The notes under the pieces were generated by a model, which saw only the letters and a program-made list of their open reading frames with translations, ran no database searches and was not told the origin of the DNA. Both the position numbers and the translations under genes were made by a program. From positions 1 through 7,264 of the forward strand of contig CAKTJA010000067.1 of the NCBI GenBank assembly GCA_934567115.1: a DNA stretch of 7,264 bases, read 5' to 3'. The DNA comes from an uncultured Oscillospiraceae bacterium (GTDB taxonomy: Bacteria; Bacillota; Clostridia; Oscillospirales; Oscillospiraceae). The stretch's first letter is position 1. The number at the start of each line of letters is the position of its first letter. Of the stretch, positions 1-4,454 are shown piece after piece.

Positions 1-453
1 GCCCTGCTGAATGTGATTGTCGAGCATGGCGGCAAGCAGGTTGTTCGCCGCGCCGATGGCGTGGAAGTCACCGGTGAAGTGCAGGTTGATGTCCTCCATC
101 GGCACGACCTGCGCATAGCCGCCGCCCGCAGCGCCGCCCTTGACGCCGAACACCGGGCCGAGGGACGGCTCGCGCAGACACACCATCGCCTTTTTCCCGA
201 TCTTATTGAGCGCGTCGGCAAGGCCGACGGACGTGGTGGTCTTGCCCTCGCCCGCGGGGGTGGGGCTGATCGCCGTGACAAGGATCAGCTTCGCCTTGCG
301 GGGCAGCTTGCGGATCTCGGTCAGATCCAGCTTCGCCTTGTACTTGCCGTACAGCTCAAGATGCTGCTCGTCAATGCCCGCCGCAGCCGCGATCTCGGTG
401 ATCCTCTTCATCTCGTGGGACTGTGCGATCTCAATGTCGGTCAATACTGCCAT
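1..453 (-). CDS. fhs: Formate-tetrahydrofolate ligase (N-terminal 151 residues, runs off the left edge)
   Basis: Known role: the cytoplasmic enzyme joins formate to tetrahydrofolate using ATP, giving 10-formyl-THF for purine synthesis, the Wood-Ljungdahl methyl branch or glycine/serine metabolism. Seen: the start [11 protein letters not shown] is followed by a family-typical helical N-terminus, the nucleotide-binding loop [10 protein letters not shown] (residues 65-74), then [20 protein letters not shown] (94-113) and [20 protein letters not shown] (127-146), all hallmark segments of Fhs. The family is about 556 residues long, so roughly 400 C-terminal residues lie outside the window. The start is set by AGGAGG at 463-468, nine bases upstream of the ATG. 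An in-frame TAA lies six bases before the ATG, so no longer N-terminus is possible. The gene has its own promoter and follows a terminator, so it need not be cotranscribed with the upstream racemase. Confidence 0.97.
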   Translation of the reverse strand, partial: MAVLTDIEIAQSHEMKRITEIAAAAGIDEQHLELYGKYKAKLDLTEIRKLPRKAKLILVTAISPTPAGEGKTTTSVGLADALNKIGKKAMVCLREPSLGPVFGVKGGAAGGGYAQVVPMEDINLHFTGDFHAIGAANNLLAAMLDNHIQQG

Positions 454-459
454 GATGTG

Positions 460-513
460 TTACCTCCTGAATTTATCCTGAAATGCAGCGCGTTCCGCGC
501 GCTTTTTCGCCAT
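460..513 (-). other. Possible 17-codon upstream reading frame in the fhs leader
   Basis: The frame reads MAKKRAERAAFQDKFRR and stops at TAA. Its last codons are the AGG-AGG of the fhs Shine-Dalgarno sequence, and its stop lies six bases before the fhs ATG. The peptide is very basic. Its ATG falls at or within one or two bases of the start site predicted from the fhs promoter, so it would be translated leaderless if at all. A short GC hairpin (AGCGCG/CGCGCT, 487-503) lies inside it. It may be chance; the placement is the only support. Confidence 0.25.
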
Positions 514-518
514 CTGTT

Positions 519-547
519 ATTTTAACGCGGCACAGGGAAAAGGTAAA
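519..547 (-). promoter_or_regulatory. Sigma70-type promoter for fhs
   Basis: On the minus strand, TTTACC (542-547) and TAAAAT (519-524) are separated by exactly 17 bases, matching the consensus at 4/6 and 5/6 positions. The predicted start near 512 gives a leader of about 60 bases. I saw no ZTP riboswitch in this leader, although that element often precedes fhs and purine genes. Confidence 0.6.
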
Positions 548-611
548 CCGTTTTCGTGCGCAGTTTTCCAAACGCCGCTTTCTTTTTTTAATCGTCGCGG
601 CGCGGTTCCTT

Positions 612-646
612 AAAAAACGCCGGGAGCCGCGCCCTCCCCCGCCCGG
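612..646 (-). terminator. Intrinsic terminator after the racemase gene
   Basis: On the minus strand a GC-rich hairpin can form as CCGGG/CCCGG (642-646 with 620-624) or GGGAG/CTCCC (634-638 with 622-626). It is followed after two to four bases by six T residues (612-617). It starts eight bases after the racemase stop codon. The stems are short, so strength is uncertain, but position and T-tract fit. Confidence 0.6.
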
Positions 647-653
647 AAGCCGC

Positions 654-1463
654 TTAAAATGCTTCAGCCGCCCCGTCCGGAAGGTCGATCTCCGTCGGCT
701 CGCCGAGCGAGACCGCGCCGCCGATCTCCGCCGCGATGATCCGCCCGTCCCTCCGCGTGACCGAAGCGCTCACCACGCCGGACGGCTGAATGTAATCCTG
801 CGCGTACACGCCGTCCCGCACGCCCTCGCTCTCGGCGGCGGCGCAGGCGACGCTGCCGCTTCCGCAGCTGCCCTCCCAGACGAGCGTGCCGGTCTGAACG
901 ACCTTGACGAGCGGCGTCATGCGGTGCGAATCGCGGTCAAGGAAGATAACGCCGTACGCATCCGCGTCCCCGGCGGCGGAAAAGATCGGCTCGACCGCGT
1001 GAAAGACCGCCTCCCCCGGCTCGGCGGCGGACGTGACAAAATGAACGATCCCGCCCAGATCGACCAGCGTTCCACGCAGCCCGCCGGCCTCGACCCGCCG
1101 AACGCCGCGCGGAACGGGCATCTCCGCGTAGGCGGTCCCCCGCTCCGGATCGACCCGCGCCGTCACCGCATGGCCGCAGCCGCTGACGGAAAGCCGTATC
1201 TCCCGCGCGCCGCCGAGCCGCCGCGAAAGATACATCGCATAGGCGCGGGTCGCGTTCCCGCAGAACTCGCCGCCCATCATCTCCATACGTCCGTCCGTTC
1301 CGGGGGCCGGCGGACAGGCAAAGCCGACCTGCTCGATCCCCCATTCGGGAAGCAGGCGCATCAGCGCGGCGGCAAGGGCCGCGCGGCGCGGTCTTTCCAC
1401 CGGGTCGAGCACGAAGAGCGTGATATTCCCCGCAGGGTCGGCGCGAAGAACGTTGAGCTTCAT
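654..1463 (-). CDS. DapF-fold amino acid racemase/epimerase, CntK-like (probable histidine racemase)
   Basis: 269 residues. The diaminopimelate epimerase fold uses two facing cysteines, without a cofactor, to invert an alpha carbon. Both are present: Cys68 in GGEFCGNATR and Cys200 in WEGSCGSGS. The surroundings match, from memory, Staphylococcus aureus CntK (histidine racemase of staphylopine synthesis) better than classical DapF. The matches are DPAGNITLFV (9-18; CntK NPSGNMTILV), EQVGF (44-48), EFCGNAT instead of DapF's CGNG, VSGCG (93-97), and LVWEGSCGSG (194-203; CntK LIWENSCGSG). Start: ATG with AGGAGG at 1471-1476, seven bases upstream. The frame is open further upstream, but an ATG at 1565 lies beyond the promoter and is unlikely. 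No nicotianamine-like synthase or opine dehydrogenase gene (cntL/cntM) lies in the window, so D-histidine for staphylopine is not supported by context. The fold is confident and histidine specificity is moderate. Confidence 0.85.
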   Translation of the reverse strand: MKLNVLRADPAGNITLFVLDPVERPRRAALAAALMRLLPEWGIEQVGFACPPAPGTDGRMEMMGGEFCGNATRAYAMYLSRRLGGAREIRLSVSGCGHAVTARVDPERGTAYAEMPVPRGVRRVEAGGLRGTLVDLGGIVHFVTSAAEPGEAVFHAVEPIFSAAGDADAYGVIFLDRDSHRMTPLVKVVQTGTLVWEGSCGSGSVACAAAESEGVRDGVYAQDYIQPSGVVSASVTRRDGRIIAAEIGGAVSLGEPTEIDLPDGAAEAF

Positions 1464-1530
1464 GGTTCCGCCTCCTTTTCGGCGTTCCGCGCTCCACCGT
1501 TCTGCGGCGAAGCGCGGGACCTTTTTATAA

Positions 1531-1559
1531 ACTTTACACTTTTCAAGGGCTTCTGTCAA
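1531..1559 (-). promoter_or_regulatory. Sigma70-type promoter for the racemase gene
   Basis: A perfect TTGACA (1554-1559) is followed 17 bases later by TAAAGT (1531-1536, 4/6 of the -10 consensus) on the minus strand. The predicted start near 1524 gives a leader of about 60 bases before the ATG at 1463. This supports the chosen start over the longer frame. Confidence 0.65.
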
Positions 1560-1615
1560 TGCCATGCTCTTCCCCCGCGCCGCCGTTTTGTAATTCGACG
1601 CCTTGAAACGCGGGA

Positions 1616-1648
1616 CGGCGCCCCGCCTGTCAAACAGGCGGAGCGCCG
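1616..1648 (-). terminator. Long perfect hairpin downstream of the AIM24-family gene (probable terminator)
   Basis: Arms CGGCGCCCCGCCTGT (1616-1630) and ACAGGCGGAGCGCCG (1634-1648) pair over 15 positions, with one G-T wobble and a three-base loop. The hairpin begins 27 bases after the AIM24-family stop codon. No T-tract follows on either strand, so it may block or stabilise a 3' end rather than act as a classical intrinsic terminator. The structure is certain and the function inferred. Confidence 0.55.
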
Positions 1649-1674
1649 TGCAATGATGTATTTCGGTCTCCCGA

Positions 1675-2352
1675 TCAGCCGTTTCCGTTGGGGATGTAGG
1701 GCCGGATGGAGGACGCGACGCTGGAGATCGGCATGGTTTGCAGCCAGACCGTGCCGGGGCCGGTCAGGACCGTGTTGAACAGGCCCTCGCCGCCGAGCAG
1801 CTTATTCTTCACGCCGGCCACCTGCTGAATGTCCATCTTGACGCTCGAGCTGAAGCCCGCCACATTGCCGGTATCGACAATGAGCTGTTCGCCCGCCTGC
1901 AGCTCATACTCCACCAGCTCGCCGTCGATCTCGGCAAAGGCGACGCCGCTGCCGCTCAGACGCTGCATGATGAAGCCCTCGCCGCCGAAGAGGCCCGCGC
2001 CCAGCTTCTTGTTGAAGTGGATGGACAGCTCCACGCCCGGCTCCGCCGCGAGGAACGAGCTCTTCTGCAGGATCATCTCCTGTCCCGGCGCGATGTTCAG
2101 CGCCTTGATCTGCCCGGGGAAGCTGGAGCCGAAAGCGATCATGCCCGCGCCCTTGGCCGTATAGATATTCTGGAACATGCTCTCGCCGGAAAGCGCCTTG
2201 GAGAACATTTTGCCCAGTCCGCCGCCGCTGGTCTCCATCTGCATGTTGGGGCTCATCCAAACCATCGAGCCCTTTTCGGTGATCATCCGCTCGCCGTCTT
2301 CCAGCTCGCAGACCACAACGGGAAACGCACCGCCCTTGATCTCATAACGCAT
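1675..2352 (-). CDS. AIM24 / TIGR00266 family protein
   Basis: 225 residues, the usual length of this family (PF01987, formerly DUF124). The fold is a beta-rich barrel related to the tryptophan RNA-binding attenuator protein. Molecular function in bacteria is unknown; the yeast relative Aim24 is mitochondrial. Seen: MRYEIKGGAFPVVVCEL at the N-terminus, a glycine-rich stretch TSGGGLGKMFSKALSGES (41-58), GMIAFGSSFPGQI (70-82), the GLFGGEGFIMQRLSGSG segment (120-136) and GGEGLFNTVLTGPGTVWLQT (187-206) near the C-terminus, all in the order typical of the family. No signal peptide or membrane segment. Start: ATG with GGAGGG at 2361-2366, eight bases upstream. Flanked by a hairpin downstream and a promoter-like site upstream, it looks monocistronic. 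The family call is secure; no function is proposed. Confidence 0.93.
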   Translation of the reverse strand: MRYEIKGGAFPVVVCELEDGERMITEKGSMVWMSPNMQMETSGGGLGKMFSKALSGESMFQNIYTAKGAGMIAFGSSFPGQIKALNIAPGQEMILQKSSFLAAEPGVELSIHFNKKLGAGLFGGEGFIMQRLSGSGVAFAEIDGELVEYELQAGEQLIVDTGNVAGFSSSVKMDIQQVAGVKNKLLGGEGLFNTVLTGPGTVWLQTMPISSVASSIRPYIPNGNG

Positions 2353-2426
2353 AAGTTTATCCCTCCGTCATTTCTCTTTTTGTTTTTGGGGTTCACCCGT
2401 GGAAAAAGTATTCGCTTCTGTTTCTC

Positions 2427-2455
2427 AGTATACCATAAGCGGCACAAAAAAGAAA
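2427..2455 (-). promoter_or_regulatory. Possible promoter of the AIM24-family gene
   Basis: TATACT (2427-2432, 5/6 of the -10 consensus) lies 17 bases after a poor -35 match TTTCTT (2450-2455). The start would be near 2420, about 70 bases before the ATG. The -10 is good and the -35 weak. Confidence 0.4.
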
Positions 2456-2467
2456 CGCCTTTCTTCC
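2446..2467 (-). terminator. Weak AT-rich hairpin with T-run after the lipoprotein reading frame
   Basis: AAGAAA (2460-2465), loop GGCG, then TTTCTT (2450-2455) running into further T residues (to 2446), extendable by two G-T pairs. It lies 17 bases after the second stop (2484) of the lipoprotein frame and overlaps the possible -35 of the next gene. The stem is weak, so this is a low-confidence terminator. Confidence 0.3.
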
Positions 2468-2483
2468 GTTTTTTTATATTTTT

Positions 2484-2627
2484 TCACCACACGGAGTCGT
2501 ACAGCGTCAAAGCGCGCCGCATCTGCGCGTCAAAAAGGCCGTGAAAGGTCAGCGGGACCTTCTCCCCGCCGCTCTGCGGGACGGGCATTTTCAGCAAAAG
2601 GCGGCTGTCCGCATCCGCGTTTTCGGG
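2484..2627 (-). pseudogene. In-frame coding-like continuation of the lipoprotein after its TGA
   Basis: Directly after the TGA, with no frame change, the frame reads on for 47 codons to a second TGA at 2484-2486. The segment begins PENADADSRLLLKMP and ends with LFDAQMRRALTLYDSVW. About 80% of third positions are G or C, as in the neighbouring genes, and no other stop occurs. Read with Trp in place of the stop, the protein would have 252 residues. The simplest explanation is a TGG-to-TGA nonsense change or a sequence error that truncates the lipoprotein. Readthrough or a chance open frame in GC-rich DNA remain possible. Confidence 0.45.
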
Positions 2628-3242
2628 TCAGCCGAAGAACCCGTAGCCCATTTTGACGTTGTAAAGCCCGTACATTCCCAGCGTTCCCGTCTGCTCCTCC
2701 GCCATATAGCGCCCCGGCCACCAGCTCAAAAATTCCTCGTCCAGTCCATCCGTCGGCGTGTCCGGCAGATACAGGATAAACTCGTCCCCGTCCTCAATGC
2801 CGTACGGCTCGGAGGACACATAGCGAACGCCGTCCTCTATCCACTCCTTCTCCGCCTCATAGTCGCTGCCGATCTCCGCCAGCGTCATGGAATAGCTGTT
2901 TTCGTCCGCCTTTTCGATATCCGAAAACCGCCCCGAAAAGTCGCAGACATAAACCGTCCCGTTCGAATATTCCTCGCCGCTGTCGCCCATGTCGGAGTCG
3001 TGATACTCCCCCGAAAACGTCCCGTCCTGTTCCAGCGTCATCACGGTCGCCCACGCTCCGGCCCCGCTTGCAAACACAAGCCCGTCCGGCAGGTCCTCCG
3101 GCAGGACGGTCCCGCTCTCCCGCACAGCGTCGCCCGGCGGATTTTCGGGCAGGTCCGTTTCGCCGCCCTTTGAGCCGCAGCCGGTCAGCAGCGCGGCGCA
3201 GAGCAGCAGCGCCGCCGCCTTACTCACAAATTTTCTCTTCAT
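2628..3242 (-). CDS. Putative lipoprotein of unknown function
   Basis: 204 residues to the first stop. Signal: MKRKFVSK, a hydrophobic core AAALLLCAALL and the lipobox LLTGC with Cys22, then a Ser/Gly/Pro-rich linker (23-52), so the mature protein should be lipid-anchored outside the membrane. The body is acidic: SGAGAWATVMTLEQDGTFSG (59-78), EYHDSDMG (79-86), NGTVYVCDFSGRFSDI (94-109), then WIEDGVRYVSSEPYG (134-148) and LYLPDTPTDGLDEEFLSWW (157-175). This pattern recurs in uncharacterised lipoproteins of gut Clostridia as far as I recall; no domain function is known to me. Start: ATG behind GGAGG at 3248-3252, which fits the signal peptide exactly; the open frame upstream is not coding-like. 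Oddity: after TGA at 2628 the same frame stays open and coding-like for 47 codons (separate entry). Confidence 0.85.
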   Translation of the reverse strand: MKRKFVSKAAALLLCAALLTGCGSKGGETDLPENPPGDAVRESGTVLPEDLPDGLVFASGAGAWATVMTLEQDGTFSGEYHDSDMGDSGEEYSNGTVYVCDFSGRFSDIEKADENSYSMTLAEIGSDYEAEKEWIEDGVRYVSSEPYGIEDGDEFILYLPDTPTDGLDEEFLSWWPGRYMAEEQTGTLGMYGLYNVKMGYGFFG

Positions 3243-3253
3243 GGTCTCCTCCC

Positions 3254-3269
3254 GACGGCCTCCGCCGTC
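3254..3269 (-). promoter_or_regulatory. Hairpin next to the lipoprotein ribosome binding site
   Basis: GACGGC and GCCGTC form a perfect six-base stem around a four-base loop. On the minus strand the loop reads GGAG, itself Shine-Dalgarno-like. The hairpin ends one base before the GGGAGG of the true ribosome binding site (3248-3253). It could tune translation of the lipoprotein; this is inferred from position only. Confidence 0.4.
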
Positions 3270-3734
3270 TTCTTCGTTAGGTGTAAAGTTACTTCCCTTT
3301 CCGGTCGTCATCATTACTCCCGGTCTCGCCGTCCGAGGAAAGGGCGCGCGGATTCCTGTCAGCAAAGACTTCCGTCTCATGCTCCCCGCCTTTGGCGGAG
3401 CGCGGAGCCAAGCTTCAAGCCTCCGTCCCGCGCACGCCCCCTCTCCGCCTTTTCGCGGCGAGCCGACCCGCCGCCCATACAGCGTCCCGGAGCGCGGGAA
3501 CGGATCAACCCCCGTCAGCGGAGCAAGCTCTCCATCGCCCTCTTTGCGTCCGACCGATGCAAATAACCTCGTCATGATGCCGTCGGCGGCGCACCGTCTT
3601 GAAAAGCGCTGTGCGGCAGACCTGAGCGCCCCTGCGCCGCCTTCTTTTGACCGTGCGACGCGTCCGCTCCATGGAAGCCGCGTCTCTCGATCGAGGTCCT
3701 TCCTCCCGCTGCGGGACCGGAGCTTTCGATCACC
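3270..3734 (-). other. Gene-free stretch, probable long leader of the lipoprotein mRNA
   Basis: Reading frames on both strands are open for long distances here, but their translations are rich in Arg, Pro, Ser and Gly with no recognisable domain or good ribosome binding site, as expected of non-coding GC-rich DNA. If the promoter at 3735-3762 is used, this is untranslated leader of about 490 nt in total. Local structure includes a hairpin at 3384-3400 (CTCCGCC, loop AAA, GGCGGGG) and possible pairing of GGTCC (3714-3718) with GGACC (3695-3699). I could not match it to a riboswitch class. Confidence 0.4.
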
Positions 3735-3762
3735 ATGATAACACGTCTTCGGCATTTTGCAA
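3735..3762 (-). promoter_or_regulatory. Probable promoter of the lipoprotein transcript
   Basis: TTGCAA (3757-3762, 4/6) and TATCAT (3735-3740, 5/6) are spaced by 16 bases on the minus strand, just after the terminator at 3773-3809. Transcription would begin near 3728. The nearest downstream gene is the lipoprotein at 3242. Confidence 0.45.
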
Positions 3763-3772
3763 ATACTTCGGG

Positions 3773-3809
3773 AAAAATAAAAAAACTCCCCGCCCGGATC
3801 AGGGGGCGG
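3773..3809 (-). terminator. Strong intrinsic terminator of the small RNA
   Basis: On the minus strand CCGCCC (3804-3809) pairs with GGGCGG (3790-3795) around an eight-base loop. After GGAG come seven T residues, one A and five more T (3785 down to 3773). This is the most classical terminator in the window. It lies about 330 bases beyond the nearest upstream gene, so it needs its own transcript. Confidence 0.8.
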
Positions 3810-3990
3810 CGGTATCGGCAAAGGGTATTCGGCGCATCAGCCCGAAAGACATCCGCCCGGACAGCGCCGCGATCGGGGCGCTCTCCCGGCCCGCCCAAAA
3901 GCAAGCCGCCGCGTCTGTGCAAAGCGAAAGAGCCTGCCCCCTGCATCACACAGACGGCAAGCCCTTTCGGCGGCTCAAATGATTTAAGCT
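3776..3990 (-). ncRNA. Putative structured small RNA, about 215 nt, family unknown
   Basis: Bounded by a good promoter (3997-4025) and a strong terminator (3773-3809), with no convincing protein frame between. Structure seen: an outer helix AGCCGCC/GGCGGCT (3969-3975 with 3904-3910). Inside it are two helices whose strands alternate. Helix B pairs 3956-3968 with 3926-3938 (13 pairs, two G-U). Helix C pairs GTCTGTG (3949-3955) with CACAGAC (3913-3919), extendable to ten pairs. With no linker between the first strands of B and C, they are more likely mutually exclusive than a pseudoknot. Further on, AGCGCC/GGCGCT (3877-3882 with 3863-3868) forms another stem before the terminator. It lacks the signatures I know for 6S, SRP, tmRNA, RNase P or common riboswitches. 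It could be a trans-acting RNA or a free-standing riboswitch-attenuator. Both ends are predictions. Confidence 0.6.
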
Positions 3991-3996
3991 CAAAAT

Positions 3997-4025
3997 ATTA
4001 TCCGGTTTCTTTGGGGGCCGTTCAA
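3997..4025 (-). promoter_or_regulatory. Sigma70-type promoter of the small RNA
   Basis: TTGAAC (4020-4025, 4/6) and GATAAT (3997-4002, 5/6) lie on the minus strand with exactly 17 bases between them, followed by an A/T-rich discriminator. The predicted start is 3990 or 3991. It lies in a gene-free gap about 110 bases past the upstream operon, which argues for a dedicated transcript. Confidence 0.65.
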
Positions 4026-4089
4026 CCCTCCCGCGCTCTCCGGCCTCTTCCGCGCATTTCCGTGCGGGTCAAGCCGGCGGGCTGTTCAC

Positions 4090-4130
4090 AAAAAGCACCG
4101 CCGTGAACGGGAGAGAGCGCCGCGCTCCCG
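4090..4130 (-). terminator. Candidate terminator of the TRAP-AtuA-DUF4387 operon
   Basis: CGGGAG (4125-4130) can pair with CTCCCG (4108-4113), five bases after the DUF4387 stop codon. A run of five T (4090-4094) follows after about 13 bases, which is far for a classical terminator. An overlapping repeat GTTCAC/GTGAAC (4103-4108 with 4084-4089) spans the T-run. Structure is plausible, efficiency doubtful. Confidence 0.4.
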
Positions 4131-4135
4131 CAAGC

Positions 4136-4441
4136 TTAGAATTCGATCCCGTACAGAGACACATGCTGCTGCGAGCCGTAGATATCGTTGTCGCCGAACG
4201 CACCGGACGAGATGGGACGCTGGTAGGTGCATTTGAACGCCATCGCCGGTTCGTACACCAGACACTCATCGATGTCCTTGAGGTCGATCCTGCACAGCTT
4301 GCTCAGATTCTCCCGGTTCCAGACGCCGGAGGCCTTCATCCGCTCAAACTGCTCTTTGTTGTTAAAGATCACATCCAGCGTAAAGCGGAACGGGCCGGCG
4401 TCCTTGCTGCGAACGATCGCATCCGCGTCAATAAGCTTCAT
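4136..4441 (-). CDS. DUF4387 family protein (AtuA partner)
   Basis: 101 residues, a full-length single-domain member of DUF4387 (PF14330). Typical segments are MKLIDADAIVRSKDAGPF (1-18), TLDVIF (21-26), an Arg/Lys-rich middle, YEPAMAFKCTYQRP (63-76), and the conserved C-terminal GDNDIYGSQQHVSLYGIE (83-100). The family is known to occur beside, or fused to, AtuA/DUF1446 proteins; its biochemical role is not established. Start: ATG with AGGAGG at 4451-4456, nine bases upstream. This ribosome binding site overlaps the stop codon of the AtuA gene and the gap is 13 bases, so the two are surely cotranscribed and probably act together as subunits or consecutive steps. No signal peptide or membrane segment, so it should be cytoplasmic. 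A longer frame starting at 4498 exists inside the AtuA gene and is not used. Confidence 0.92.
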   Translation of the reverse strand: MKLIDADAIVRSKDAGPFRFTLDVIFNNKEQFERMKASGVWNRENLSKLCRIDLKDIDECLVYEPAMAFKCTYQRPISSGAFGDNDIYGSQQHVSLYGIEF

Positions 4442-4454
4442 GACCTTTTCCCTC

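Noticed and set aside
13..525. Plus-strand 170-codon frame over fhs
   Set aside because: It is the antisense shadow of fhs, which has clear homology, a ribosome binding site and a promoter on the minus strand. The other long plus-strand frames (483-1778, 1738-2544, 4227-5843, 6174-6596) are rejected for the same reason.
454..653. Possible ZTP (pfl) riboswitch upstream of fhs
   Set aside because: The conserved core of that class is not found in the leader, and the predicted leader of about 60 nt is too short to hold it.
1464..1565. Longer N-terminus for the racemase starting at 1565
   Set aside because: The extension includes the TTGACA promoter and a poor, non-family sequence. The ATG at 1463 has an AGGAGG at ideal spacing and matches the family N-terminus.
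2580..2630. Selenocysteine at the lipoprotein TGA
   Set aside because: Only a four-base stem (GCGG/CCGC) is available downstream, without a typical bacterial SECIS loop, and the local residues do not form a redox motif.
3520..3580. GGACGCAAAG motif recalling the c-di-GMP-I riboswitch
   Set aside because: Only this short string matches. The GGCAAACC-type strand, tetraloop receptor and the second conserved half are absent.
3241..3738. Plus-strand 165-codon frame opposite the lipoprotein leader
   Set aside because: Composition is dominated by Ser, Pro, Arg and Ala with no domain, and there is no convincing ribosome binding site. It also overlaps the start of the lipoprotein gene.
3572..3949. 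Minus-strand 125-codon frame across the small RNA 3' end
   Set aside because: It would read straight through the strong terminator at 3773-3809, has a low-complexity Arg/Gly/Ala-rich translation and lacks a good ribosome binding site.
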